Shown one piece after another: positions 27,201 to 42,242 of a DNA stretch of 64,000 nucleotides. The position numbers were made by a program, and so were the translations under genes. The notes under the pieces are model-generated. The model worked only from the letters and a program-made list of their open reading frames with translations. It was not told where the DNA came from and ran no database searches. Position 1 is the first letter of the stretch; every line of letters starts with the position of its first letter. The stretch is from Sipunculus nudus. Its lineage: Eukaryota > Annelida > Sipuncula > Golfingiida > Sipunculidae. Location of the stretch: contig CM049306.1 in the NCBI GenBank assembly GCA_026874595.1, forward strand, positions 1,566,019-1,630,018, read 5' to 3'.

Positions 27201-30200
27201 CCCAGCTTTGCTTGTGGAGTCTTCAGATGACAGTTTTGGTGTGGTGTTTTGAGACATGACTATGGTCATTTCCCAGCTTTGCTTGTGGAGTCTTCAGACT
27301 ACAGTCTTGATGTGGTGTTTTGATTGTGTTAACTGGCAGAAAAAGTCATAGTCAGATAGGATTATAGTGGGTTATTTTTTGGGTCAATTTCAGGTTGATT
27401 TTCAAGATATCCGAGCTCAGTCATTTGCTGAACGAAGACGCTCAGAAGAACAGCAGCAGAGAAGGGAGGCGCAGCAGCGTGAGAAGATCACCAAAGTTCT
27501 ACAAGAGATGGCAGGTCACACTATTTATCTAACACTGTCTCACTGTTATCTATTTATACACACACACGGACCTAGCTGGATAGACTGTGTTATCTATTTA
27601 CAATTTACACACACACAAAGACCAAGCTCAGTAGACTTGTGTTGTCTATTTACATGCACACACTTGTGTTATCTATTTACACATTCACACAAAGACCAAG
27701 CTGGGTAGACTTGTGTTATCTATTTACACATTCACACAAAGACCAAGCTGGGTAGACTTGTGTTATCTATTTACACATTCACACAAGGACCAAGCTGGGT
27801 AGACTTGTGTTATGTATTTACACATTCACACAAAGACCAAGCAGGGTAGACTTGTGTTATGTATTTACACATTCACACAAAGACCAAGCTGGGTAGACTT
27901 GTGTTATGTATTTACACATTCACACAAAGACCAAGCTGGGTAGACTTGTGTTATCTATTTACACCTTCACACAAAGACCAAGCTGGGTAGACTTGTGTTA
28001 TCTATTTACACATTCACACAAAGACCAAGCTGGGTAGACTTGTGTTATCTATTTACACATCCACACAAAGACCAAGCTGGGTAGACTTGTGTTATGTATT
28101 TACATATTCACACAAAGACCAAGCTGGGTAGACTTGTGTTATCTATTTACATATTCACACAAAGACCAAGCTGGGTAGACTTGTGTTATCTTGTAACATT
28201 CTTGCCCTTTGACCTTGCCGGGGAGGGGCATCAACACTGATTGACAGTCGATATAGTGATGCCCCAGAGCCAATCACAGGCAGCTAAGGACTTTGCCGTC
28301 TGTCCCTCTGGGATAAAACCCCCTTGCCCTGGCGATTCTCCCTCTCTTGGATCATCGAGCAGTGGACCCCTGTGCCTGCCCTCTGTGGCAGGCAGAGGGT
28401 ATATGGCTTCTTTTTCACCTTGGGGTTGGTTTTACGACAATGTCGGCTACCCAGGTGAAGAGCCACCCACATCCAAAGAGCAGTCCTTTTATCTAGTCTG
28501 GTAAGTATCTTTCTGTTTCATTTAAGTCTAGATAATAATATGCAGTCCTGATATTTTGAAGGTTTAGGCTCTAAATTTTATTCCAGTAAAAAGTGTTATT
28601 TTATCTCTTTAAATTGTGCGAGTGCATGATGCCCAAGCCCAATTTCCTCCCAGAATAAATAAGCAGCTACATCTGGCGAGCGATGCTATTCGGTTGTTAC
28701 TAACAGCTAGGAGACGAATTCTGGTAAATAAATTGCTTATTTTGAGTTAATTCTGGGTTTTTTAACATCAGTATATACTTAAGGGGCTTAGGTTGTAAAA
28801 GTCTGCTAAATAAGCGATCTATTCAAATGGAAACATAGTAACAGCTTTAAAAATGCCTGACTTTCATTTCTTAAGTAAATTCCTTTTATTTAGTGCACTC
28901 GTTTTGTGAACTAGAATAGGGGCTTTTTATAAATGTAGACCCGTCTCTGTTTAAAGAACAATGCGCATTATTTTATTTGGAAAGGTTATTACTACTTTAG
29001 ATTCCTATTGATAAACCATTATAGTAATTTGCCCTTCTTTGGCTATGAAGCGGCGTATACATTATAAAACAGTGTATGCTTCAAACAATCATCTACAAAA
29101 ATCATTTGTAGGTGTACAATAATCCCACAGTATTGAACCTTTATCTGTACAATTTACAGTAAATACTAAGGTTATTGGGAATTTTCATTGTGGATAAACC
29201 AGTCATATTAGTTTTACATTCTTATAAAATGAGAGCCTTAATATCAATGTATTTCTAATTACTTCAGTCATTAATTGAAATTAAATCCCACAGTGTTAAA
29301 CTTGAATTGTGTGTTCCCACTAGGAGGTTATATATGAAAGAAAAAGAAAATAAAAAAAAAAATTGTCCTATAATTATGTATATAAAATATGTGTAACTAA
29401 GATGTAAAGCAAGAGAAATAAAACGTGCTATGTGTACCATTAGGGGATGTGTAAAAACTGTAACACGCATCTTCTTAATACATTGGGCATAAGTGTAATC
29501 CGCAAATATTTCATGCCCCCCATGCAAACAGCCGGGCAACTTGTGCCTGCAATTGTATATATGTCATATTTTACTTATAATGAATGACCTTTTCTTTGCA
29601 AAATTAATGTGTTGATCAGATTTTATGTATATAAAACTTTCAGGACTTGATCTAAATTAGCTGGATTCTATTGAAATAAGAGTAACAGCTCAACCTTTTA
29701 TTATTCGTAGCTGTCTCTTGAATAGAAGTAACATAGCTTCTCTTTTGTACATATGTATAGATGCTGTAGAATGGAAAATATTTAAACTGTTATGTTATGC
29801 ATGTACATATTGAATGAATACCACTGAAGTGGTTATTGTGAATGTATTTTGATAGAAACATCAATTAAATATCTTATTATTCCAATCTGGCTTGTCAGTT
29901 CAAAATATTTTATAATCCTGATATTCATTCAAATATCAATTTCCTCCCAGAATAAATAAGCAGCTACAATCTATTTACATATTCACACAAAGACCAAGCT
30001 GGGTAGACTTGTGTTATCTATTTACATATTCACACAAAGACCAAGCTGGGTAGACTTGTGTTATGTATTTATATGCACGTACACTCAGACCTAGCTGGAT
30101 AGACTTGTGTTATGTATTTACATGCACATACACTCAGACCAAGCTTGGTAGACTTGTGTTATGTATTTATATGCACGTACACTCAGACCAAGATGGGTAG

Positions 30201-33200
30201 ACTTGTGTTATGTATTTATATGCACGTACACTCAGACCAAGCTTGGTAGACTTGTGTTATGTATTTATATGCACGTACACTCAGACCAAGCTGGGTAGAC
30301 TTGTGTTATGTATTTATATGCACGTACACTCAGACCAAGCTGGGTAGACTTGTGTTATGTATTTATATGCACGTACACTCAGACCAAGCTGGGTAGACTT
30401 GTGTTATGTATTTATATGCACGTACACTCAGACCAAGCTGGGTAGACTTGTGTTATGTATTTACATGCACGTACACTCAGACCAACCTGGGTAGACTTGT
30501 GTTATGTATTTACACATTCACACAAGGACCAAGCTGGGTAGACTTGTGTTATGTATTTACACATTCACACAAGGACCAAGCTGGGTAGACTTGTGTTATG
30601 TATTTACATGCACATACACTCAGACCAAGCTTGGTAGACTTGTGTTATGTATTTACATGCACGTACACTCAGACCAAGCTGGGTAGACTTGTGTTATGTA
30701 TTTACACATTCACACAAAGACCAAGCTGGGTAGACTTGTGTTATGTATTTACACATTCACACAAGGACCAAGCTGGGTAGACTTGTGTTATGTATTTACA
30801 TGCACGTACACTCAGACCAAGCTGGGTAGACTTGTGTTATGTATTTACACATTCACACAAGGACCAAGCTTGGTAGACTTGTGTTATGTATTTACACATT
30901 CACACAAGGACCAAGCTGGGTAGACTTGTGTTATGTATTTACATGCAGGTACACTCAGACCAAGCTGGGTAGACTTGTGTTATGTATTTACATGCACGTA
31001 CACTCAGACCAAGCAGGGTAGACTTGTGTTATGTATTTACACATTCACACAAAGACCAAGCTGGGTAAACTTGTGTTATGTATTTACATGCACGTACACT
31101 CAGACCAAGCTGGGTAGACTTGTGTTATGTATTTACACATTCACACAAGGACCAAGCTGGGTAGACTTGTGTTATGTATTTACATGCACGTACACTCAGA
31201 CCAAGCTGAGTAGACTTGTGTTATAAATTTACACATTCACACAAGGACCAAGCTGGGTAGACTTGTGTTATGTATTTACATATTCACACAAGGACCAAGC
31301 TGGGTAGACTTGTGTTATGTATTTACATGCACATACACTCAGACCAAGCTGGGTAGACTTGTGTTATGTATTTACATGCATGTACACTCAGACCAAGTTG
31401 GGTAGACTTGTGTTATGTATTTACACATTCACACAAAGACCAAGCTGGGTAGACTTGTGTTATGTATTTACATGCACATACACTCAGACCTAGCTGGATA
31501 GACTGTGTTATGTATTTACATGCACGTACACTCAGACCTCGCTGGATAGACTTGTGTTATGTATTTACATGCACATACACTCAGACCTAGCTGGATAGAC
31601 TTGTGTTATATATTTACATGCACGTACACTCAGACCTAGCTGGGTAGACTTGTGTTATGTATTTACATGCACATACACTCAGACCTAGCTGGGTAGACTT
31701 GTGTTATGTATTTACATGCTCGTACACTCAGACCAAGCTGGGTAGACTTGTGTTATGTATTTATATGCACGTACACTCAGACCTAGCTGGGTAGACTTGT
31801 GTTATGTATTTATATGCACGTACACTCAGACCAAGCTGGGTAGACTTGTGTTATGTATTTATATGCACGTACACTCAGACCTAGCTGGGTAGACTGTGTT
31901 ATGTATTTACATGCATGTACACTCATACCAAGCTGGGTAGACTTGTGTTATGTATTTACATGCTTGTACACTCAGACCAAGCTGGGTAGACTTGTGTTAT
32001 GTATTTACATGCACATACACTCAGACCAAGCTGGGTAGACTTGTGTTATGTATTTACATGCACGTACACTCAGACCAAGCTGGGTAGACTTGTGTTATGT
32101 ATTTATATGCAAGTACACACAGACCAAGCTGGGTAGACTTGTGTTATGTATTTACATGCACGTACACTCAGACCAGGCTGGGTAGACTTGTGTTATGTAT
32201 TTACATGCACGTACACTCAGACCTAGCTGGGTAGACTTGTGTTATGTATTTACATGCAGGTACACTCAGACCAAGCTGGGTAGACTTGTGTTATGTATTT
32301 ACATGCATGTACACTCAGACCAAGCTGGGTAGACTTGTGTTATGTATTTACATGCACGTACACTGAGACCAAACTGGGTAGACTTGTGTTATGTATTTAC
32401 ATGCACGTACAATCAGACCAAGCTGGGTAGACTTGTGTTATGTATTTACATGCACGTACACTCAGACCAAGCTGGGTAGACTTGTGTTATGTATTTACAT
32501 GCACGTACACTCAGACCAAGCTGGGTAGACTTGTGTTATGTATTTACATGCACGTACACTCAGACCAAGCTGGGTAGACTTGTGTTATGTATTTATATGC
32601 ATGTACACTCAGACATAGCTGGGTAGACTTGTGTTATGTATTTACATGCACGTACACTCAGACCTAGCTGGGTAGACTTGTGTTATGTATTTACATGCAC
32701 TTACACTCAGACCAAGCTGGGTAGACTGTGTTATGTATTTACATGTATGTACACTCAGACCAAGCTGGGTAGACTTGTGTTATGTATTTACATGCACGTA
32801 CACTCAGACCAAGCTGGGTAGACTTGTGTTATGTATTTACATGCACGTACACTCAGACCTAGCTGGGTAGACTTGTGTTATGTATTTATATGCACGTACA
32901 CTCAGACCTAGCTGGGTAGACTTGTGTTATGTATTTACATGCACGTACACTCAGACCTAGCTGGGTAGACTTGTGTTATGTATTTACATGCACGTACACT
33001 CAGACCTAGCTGGGTAGACTTGTGTTATGTATTTACATGCACGTACACTCAGACCTAGCTGGGTAGACTTGTGTTATGTATTTATACCCACGTACACTCA
33101 GACCTGGCTGGGTAGACTTGTGTTATGTATTTACATGCACGTACACTCAGACCTAGCTGGGTAGACTTGTGTTATGTATTTACATGCACGTACACTCAGA

Positions 33201-36200
33201 CCAAGCTGGGTAGACTTGTGTTATGTATTTACATGCATGTACACTCAGACCTAGCTGGGTAGACTTGTGTTATGTATTTACATGCACGTACACTCAGACC
33301 TAGCTGGGTAGACTTGTGTTATGTATTTACATGCACGTACACTCAGACCAAGCTGGGTAGACTTGTGTTATGTATTTACATGCACGTACACTCAGACCTA
33401 GCTGGGTAGACTTGTGTTATGTATTTACATGCACGTACACTCAGACCAAGCTGGGTGGACTTGTGTTATGTATTTATATGCACGTACACTCAGACCAAGC
33501 TGGGTAGACTTGTGTTATGTATTTACATGCATGTACACTCAGACCTAGCTGGGTAGACTTGTGTTATGTATTTACATGCACGTACACTCAGACCTAGCTG
33601 GGTAGACTTGTGTTATGTATTTACATGCACGTACACTCAGACCTAGCTGGGTAGACTTGTGTTATGTATTTATATGCACGTACACTCAGACCTAGCTGGG
33701 TAGACTTGTGTTATGTATTTATATGCACGTACACTCAGACCAAGCTGGGTAGACTTGTGTTATGTATTTATATGCACGTACACTCAGACCAAGCTGGGTA
33801 GACTTGTGTTATGTATTTACATGCACGTACACTCAGACCAAGCTGGGTAGACTTGTGTTATGTATTTATATGCACGTACACTCAGACCAAGCTGGGTAGA
33901 CTTGTGTTATGTATTTACATGCACGTACACTCAGACCTAGCTGGGTAGACTTGTGTTATGTATTTACATGCACTTACACTCAGACCTAGCTGGGTAGACT
34001 TGTGTTATGTATTTACATGCACTTACACTCAGACCAAGCTGGGTAGACTGTGTTATGTATTTACATGCACGTACACTCAGACCTAGCTGGGTAGACTTGT
34101 GTTATGTATTTACATGCACGTACACTCAGACCAAGCTGGATAGACTTGTGTTATGTATTTATATGCACGTACACTCAGACCTAGCTGGATAGACTGTGTT
34201 ATCTTTATACACACATCCACAAGTAGCTGTTATCTGTTTATATGCACACACACTCAGACCTATCTTTATATAGCTATATATACTATATATGATTTATTTT
34301 CAGATACCAAACAGGAAATCGGACTATGTTTGACTCAACTTGAGAACTGTCTGTTGCTGCTACTGCCAGATCCAGAGAGTTTTCAGCTTCATGGTTTGAA
34401 GTCTCCAACAACAGACAGAGCAGGTTTGTGGCAGATTTCTGCTGATTCTCAAAAGACAAAAGATGTTTTAATGGAAAAGAAAAAGGAAAACAATGATAAA
34501 CACAAGAAAAGTGGTCACAGGAAGAACAACGGTGTGGGGAAAAAGTCATCTGAGAAGATAAAAGACAAAGGTGTTGAGAGAAAATCTTCAAAGTCACTTA
34601 AAGAAAATATTTCAAAAGCAGCAGGAGAGGAAAATATGGAGAAAGACACAGGTGAGGAAAATTTCGAGAGAGAAGCAGTTAAGAAAAATATACAAACATG
34701 TGTTGAAGAAAATATCCAGAAAGAAGTTGAAGAAAATGTCCAAGCGGGAATCAGGCTGGAACCTTTAGATAAAGGAGTAGATGAATACCTATCTTTGTTT
34801 ATCAAAAGAGAGTTTGGAGAAGTTCCTAGTTGTTCCTCATTAAATGTTAATGCACAGACAGAACTTCGTGGACCAAAGTCTAACAAGAAAAGCAAATCTG
34901 AACATTATACCTGCAAGGAAAAGAGGATAGATACAGAGAAGGACAAAAGGAAAGATAAAGAGAGGGACAAAATGAAAGATACAGAGAAGGACAAAAGGAA
35001 AGATACAGAGAGGGACAAAAGAAAAGATAAAGAGAGGGACAAAATGAAAGATACAGAGAAGGACAAAAGGAAAGATACAGAGAGGGACAAAAGGAAAGAT
35101 ACAGAGAAGGACAAAAGGAAAGATACAGAAAGGGACAAAAGGAAAGATACAGAGAGGGACAAAAGAAAAGATAAAGAGAGGGACAAAATGAAAGATACAG
35201 AGAAGGACAAAAGGAAAGATACAGATAGGGACAAAAGGAAAGATACAGAGAGGGACAAAAGGAAAAATACAGAGAGGGACAAAAGGAAAGATACAGAGAG
35301 GGACAAAAGGAAAGATACAGAAAGGGACAAAAGGAAAGATACAGAAAGGGACAAAAGGAAAGATACAGACAGGGACAAAAGAAAAGATACAGACAGGGAC
35401 AAAAGGAAAGATACAGACAGGGACAAAAGGAAAGAAACCGAGAGAAAATCACATCACACTGCTGATCACCAAGTAACCACAACCGCAAACTTAACCAATA
35501 CAGTCGGCAATATATCTATGGGGTCGTCAGGGAAACAGTCATGTGACAGCACAAACAGCTTCACAATGGTGAAGATAAAAGAAGAACCATTAAGTGAATC
35601 AGAGACAGATAATACCACAATGTCAGCATCAAAAGATAAACATCAGACAACAGGAGATGATGAGGGTGTCCAGTCACATGACCTGGTGAGACATCATGGA
35701 CTAGGGTCAAAGCAGTACAGTTTAAGCATTGAACTCTCCGTGTCCATGTTCCAGATAGAGGAGACCACAGATAACGCAGACATCCTACAAACCATGGAGG
35801 ATCAGCTCAGACTCATCAAAAATAAATACCTTAATGGGGTCACAGGATGGCTTGAGGTAAGTCATCTTCATCTTCCTTCAGTATACAGTGCCACCTGCAT
35901 GCCATAATTGTCAGTCCATCATACATCATAAGGATACATATGCCATGGGCAAATTAAATATTTGACTTCACAGATTTTGTTTTATATCAGAGCATTGGTA
36001 AAGTCTGTTGTCACTTCATGTTGTTTCTTACATGACTATAACAGAAGGGTTTATAGTCAATGTAAAAGGCAAATAAGCATCCTATGCAATAAAATGATTT
36101 TGTTTTGATAACACTGGGTTTAACATTCAACTAGGTATCTAACATTGTTGTATTAGTCTTACATTGTTGCTTAGCTGACAGTCAATCAGAGGTCTTGATA

Positions 36201-39200
36201 TTGGTTTTAGGTGATGGCAAAGTGTGGAGCTGAGCAGCATCAAGTCAAAAGCGCCATCGATATCCGTCAGCACCTCCTGAAAGTCCTGGAACGTTTCAGC
36301 CACATCCAGATCAAGAGGAAGGAAAAACCCAGCACCAGACTGACTTCATGTGAGTAACACAGCAGACGATGTTGTCAGTAAACAGTGAAGGCATAGTCAC
36401 ACTCAGTGTAATGTAGTCAGTAAACAATGAAGGTATAGTCACACTCAGTGTAATGTAGTCAGTAAACAGTGAAGGTATAGTCACACTCAGGAACATGTAG
36501 TCTGTAAACAGTGAAGGCATAGTCACACTCAGGGTAATGTAGTCAGTAAACAATGCAGGTATAGTCACACTCAGGGTAATGTGGTCAGTAAACAATGCAG
36601 GTATAGTCACACTCAGGAATATGTGGTCAATAAACAGTGAAGGTATAGTCACACTCAGGGTAATGTAGTCAGTAAACAATGCAGGTATAGTTACACTCAG
36701 GAAGATGTGGTCAATAAACAGTGAAGGTATAGTCACACTCAGGGTAATGTAGTCAGTAAACAATGCAGGTATAGTCACACTCAGGGTAATGTAGTCAGTA
36801 AACAATGCAGGGATAGTCACACTCAGGGTAATGTAGTCATAAACACTGAAGGTATAGTCACACTCAGGAACATGTAGTCAATAAACAGTGAAGGTATAGT
36901 CACACTCAGGAAGATGTAGTCAGTAAACAATGCAGGTATAGTCACACTCAGGAAGATGTAGTCAGTAAACAGTAAAGGTATAGTCACACTCAGGGTAATG
37001 TAGTCAGAAAACAATGCAGGTGTAGTCACACTCAGGAAGATGTAGTCAGTAAACAATGCAGGTATAGTCACACTCAGGAAAATGTAGTCAATAAACAGTG
37101 AAGGTATAGTCACAATCAGGAAGATGTAGTCAATAAACAGTGAAGGTATAGTCACACTCAGGAACATGTAGCTTATGAACAGTGAAGGTATAGTCACCCT
37201 CAGGAAGATGTAGTCAGTAAACACTGAAGGTATAGTCACACTCAGGGTAATGTAGTCAGTAAACAATGCAGGTATAGTCACACTCAGGAAGATGTAGTCA
37301 GTAAACAATGCAGGTATAGTCACACTCAGGAAAATGTAGTCAATAAACAGTGAAGGTATAGTCACAATCAGGAAGATGTAATCAATAAACAGTGAAGGTA
37401 TAGTCACACTCAGGAACATGTAGCTTATGAACAGTGAAGGTATAGTCACCCTCAGGAAGATGTAGTCAATGAACAGGGAAGGTATAGTCACACTCAGGAA
37501 TATGTAGTCAATAAACAGTGAAGGTATAGTCACACTCAGGAACATGTAGTCAATAAACAGTGAAGGTATAGTCACACTCAGGAAAATGTAGTCAATAAAC
37601 AGTGAAGGTATAGTCACACTCAGGAAGATGTAGTCAGTAAACAATGCAGGTATAGTCACACTCAGGAAGATGTAGTCAGTAAACAGTAAAGGTATAGTCA
37701 CACTCAGGGTAATGTAGTCAGAAAACAATGCAGGTGTAGTCACACTCAGGAAGATGTAGTCAGTAAACAATGCAGGTATAGTCACACTCAGGAAAATGTA
37801 GTCAATAAACAGTGAAGGTATAGTCACAATCAGGAAGATGTAGTCAATAAACAGTGAAGGTATAGTCACACTCAGGAACATGTAGCTTATGAACAGTGAA
37901 GGTATAGTCACCCTCAGGAAGATGTAGTCAGTAAACACTGAAGGTATAGTCACACTCAGGGTAATGTAGTCAGTAAACAATGCAGGTATAGTCACACTCA
38001 GGAAGATGTAGTCAGTAAACAATGCAGGTATAGTCACACTCAGGAAAATGTAGTCAATAAACAGTGAAGGTATAGTCACAATCAGGAAGATGTAATCAAT
38101 AAACAGTGAAGGTATAGTCACACTCAGGAACATGTAGCTTATGAACAGTGAAGGTATAGTCACCCTCAGGAAGATGTAGTCAATGAACAGGGAAGGTATA
38201 GTCACACTCAGGAATATGTAGTCAATAAACAGTGAAGGTATAGTCACACTCAGGAACATGTAGTCAATAAACAGTGAAGGTATAGTCACACTCAGGAAAA
38301 TGTAGTCAATAAACAGTGAAGGTATAGTCACACTCAGGAAGATGTAGTCAATAAACAGTGAAGGTATAGTCACACTCAGGGTAATGTAGTCAGTAAACAA
38401 TGCAGGTATAGTCACACTCAGGAAAATGTAGTCAATAAACAGTGAAGGTATAGTCACACTCAGGGTAATGTAGTCAGTAAACAGTGAAGGTATAGTCACA
38501 CTCAGGAACATGTAGTCAATAAACAGTGAAGGTATAGTCACACTCAGGAAGATGTAGTCAATAAACAGTGAAGGTATAGTCACACTCAGGGTAATGTAGT
38601 CAGTAAACAATGCAGGTATAGTCACACTCAGGAAAATGTAGTCAATAAACAGTGAAGGTATAGTCACACTCAGGGTAATGTAGTCAGTAAACAATGCAGG
38701 TATAGTCACACTCAGGAATATGTGGTCAGTAAACAGTGAAGGTATAGTCACACTCAGGAATAGTGGTCAGTAAACAATGCAGGTATAGTCACACTCAGGA
38801 ATAGTGGTCAGTAAACAATGCAGGTATAGTCACACTCGGGAACATGTAGTCTGTAAACAGTGAAGGCATAGTCACACTCAGTGTAATGTAGTCAGTAACC
38901 AATGCAGGTATAGTCACACTCAGGAATATGTGGTCAGTAAACAATGCAGGTATAGTCACACTCAGGAATAGTGGTCAGTAAACAATGCAGGTATAGTCAC
39001 ACTTGGGAACATTTATTCGAACAGTGAAGGCATAGTCACACTCAGGGTAATGTAGTCAGTAAACAATGCAGGTATAGTCACACTCAGGGTAATGTGGTCA
39101 GTAAACAATGCAGGTATAGTCACACTCAGGGTAATGTGGTCAGTAAACAGTGAAGGTATAGTCACACTCAGTGTAATGTGGTCAGTAAACAGTGTAGATA

Positions 39201-42200
39201 TAGTCACACTCGGGAACATGTAGTCTGTAAACAGTGAAGGTATAGTCACACTCAGGAAAATGTAGTCAGTAAACAATGCAGGTATAGTCACACTCAGGGT
39301 AATGTAGTCCGTAAACAGTGTAGATATAGTCACACTCGGGAACATGTAGTCTGTAAACAGTGAAGGTATAGTCACACTCAGGAAAATGTAGTCAGTAAAC
39401 AGTGTAGGAATAGTCACACTCAGGAACATGTAGTCAGTAAACAGTGTGGATATAGTCACAATAGGGTTGGTGTGGCCAATAAACAAAGCAAATATAGTCT
39501 TTTTTGGAAGATGTACTGGTAGTCAATAAACAATGCAGATATACCTAGTCACAGTGGTGAAGATATAGTCAATAAACAATGCAGATATGGTCATACTATT
39601 TGAGATGTAGTTAGAAAGCAAACATACAAACATAATAACTACCATCAAGGCATCAGTGTAATTTGTATATGCTCAGTTAACAGTTGCATTATTAGTATTT
39701 TTTACAAGCATGCCAGTTCTGTGTATCAGTTCATAATACCAGCATTGTCCCAGTAACAGCCTTTGAAAGAAAAGAAAGATTGAAAGTTTGTTTGTATTAC
39801 AGGTGATGATGATGATGATGATGATGACTTTGAGGAGGTTCCTGAGAAGGAGGGATATGAACCCCACATCCCAGAAGACAGACGTTCAGAGTACGGTCTG
39901 ACTGGTAAGAGTGTCCAACAGCCAACAGAAACAGAGTGGACCTTCCCAAGGAAGAGGGCAAACAGTGACGAAGACCCACTGTCATGGCAGTACAACTTCA
40001 AGATGGCTCAGAAGAAAGTAAAGCAGGAGCAAGACAGGTGAAACACTCACAAGAACTTGATACACTCCGTAAATATACAAGAACATGAAGGATAAAGTTA
40101 AATATACACTGTAAAATATACAAGAACATGAAGGATAAAGTTAAATATACACTGTAAAATATACAAGAACATGAAGGATAAAGTTAAATATACACTGTAA
40201 AATATACAAAAACATGAAGGATAAAGTTAAATATACACTGTAAAATATACAAGAACATGAAGGATAAAGTTAAATATACACTGTAAAATATACAAGAACA
40301 TGAAGGATATAGTTAAATATACACTGTAAAATATACAAGAACATGAAGGATAAAGTTAAATATACACTGTAAAATATACAAGAACATGAAGGATAAAGTA
40401 AAATATACACTGTAAAATATACAAGAACATGAAGGATAAAGTTAACTACACACTGTAAAATATACAAGAACATGAAGGATAAATTAAATATACACTGTAA
40501 AATATACAAGAACATGAAGGATAAAGTTAAACACACACTGTAAAATATACAAGAACATGAATGATAAAGTTAAATATACACTGTAAAATATACAAGAACA
40601 TGAAGGATAAAGTTAACTACACACTGTAAAATATACAAGAACATGAATGATAAAGTTAAATATACACTGTAAAATATACAAGAACATGAAGGATATAGTT
40701 AAATATACACTGTAAAATATACAAGAACATGAAGGATAAAGTTAAATATACACTGTAAAATATACAAGAACATGAAGGATAAAGTTAAACACACACTGTA
40801 AAATATACAAGAACATGAAGGATAAAGTTAAATATACACTGTAAAATATGCAAGAACATGAAGGGTCAAGTTAGATACACACCACAAAATTAAAAAGAAT
40901 GTGAAGGATCATTTTCAAACTTGACACATGCATAATTTTGGGTTAGAGGTCATAAAACCTTGACCATAACCTTGAATAGACCTATTTTTAGCTCAGCTGA
41001 CTATAAGTCATCTGAGCTATAGTCGTGGTCCATCGTCTGTCGTCTGTCCGTCTGTCTGTCCGTCTGTCCGTCCGTCTGTCCGTCTGGATGTCCGTCCGTA
41101 AGACTGGCACGTTTCTACACCATTCGACCTACGAATCTGAAATTCGGCATACAGTTAGATGTCCCCAAAATCTCCTACCATGCCAAAAATTGGGTCAATA
41201 TGACTTCGTTCCTTCGAGATATTAAGGAAAAACCTCAATTTTTTATTAGAAATCCATTTTCACATTTCAGGACTGCCTAATATCAAAACCACTCATCTGG
41301 TTTTCTTCATTTTTACCATAAATATTTCTCTATATGGTTCCTATGTACATGCCAGAAATTAAGTCAGTATAATTTAATTTAAAAAAGTTATGGGCCCAAA
41401 TATAATGGACTTTGTAAAAAAATGAGGAAAGATATTTTGTCACTTAAGACCAAAAGTGTTAAAGGTAGGAATTTTTTTTTCAGTAATACTACTTTAAATA
41501 ATCAAAATTGAATTGTATACCAAAAATTAGATCAAAATCTGTTAAATTTTAGGATGCAGTTGATTATATTAAATTAATCTAAATTTCCAGGTCTTTTCCA
41601 GGTCTTTAACTTGTTGGTTTATATTTATTACAAAATTAAAATAATGAATAAATATGTCAAAAATTTAAAATATTACTCAGACAAGTGTTCATTAAAGATT
41701 TTAATTTGTTTGACTTATAACTCATGGTTGTATCAGTTGTTACATGAGACTGGCTAAATAATCAAAATTTATATTGCTAGTCCTTTATTTCAGTTCATAA
41801 AATTAAACATTCCCAACTCAAGTTTGCTCCTGGTATAATATATTGGGTGTTTTGATCCTTGGATTAATTTTAACACATGTATTAGTTTCATAGTTGAGAA
41901 TACTTTTCTTTTTTTCCTGATACCATTTAAATAAATAAAAATATTTAAATTTTTCTTGTTAGTGCTGTGGATTTAATTTTCACAGCATGTACACATTAGC
42001 ATTTCATCTGTTAAAATCTGAAATTTGAAACTAATTGATCAAAAACTGTAGACTTTATTCAAGTTTCCAGGTACCAAGTCTTCATTGTTTACATCAGGTC
42101 AGTATAAATGCAGTGTACTGGGCAGTTACATAACACCTTCAGGTCTGACCTACTGCCACTGTGAGTGTCTGGGTCAGGCTGGGTCAGGCAGTAATTACCA

Positions 42201-42209
42201 GAAAGCCTC

Positions 42210-42242
<33 letters not shown>

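Noticed and set aside
28241-28504. 87-codon ORF followed by a GTAAGT-like donor
   Set aside because: It lies inside the putative LTR, overlaps its TATA-like region and shows no known domain. It is more likely LTR leader than a host exon.
34153-34303. Upstream extension of exon 5 to an ATG at 34153
   Set aside because: This part is minisatellite and AT-rich intron. TTTTCAG at 34303 and the phase match to exon 4 fix the exon start.
34880-35488. Minus-strand frames opposite the KDTERDKR repeat (SLYLSFCP repeats)
   Set aside because: Shadow of the coding 24-bp repeat in UVSSA exon 5.
36823-38751. 642-codon open frame on the minus strand ([14 protein letters not shown] repeats)
   Set aside because: It is the 42-bp minisatellite read in one frame; 42 is divisible by three. 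It lies inside a UVSSA intron and has no non-repeat part, domain or splice signals.
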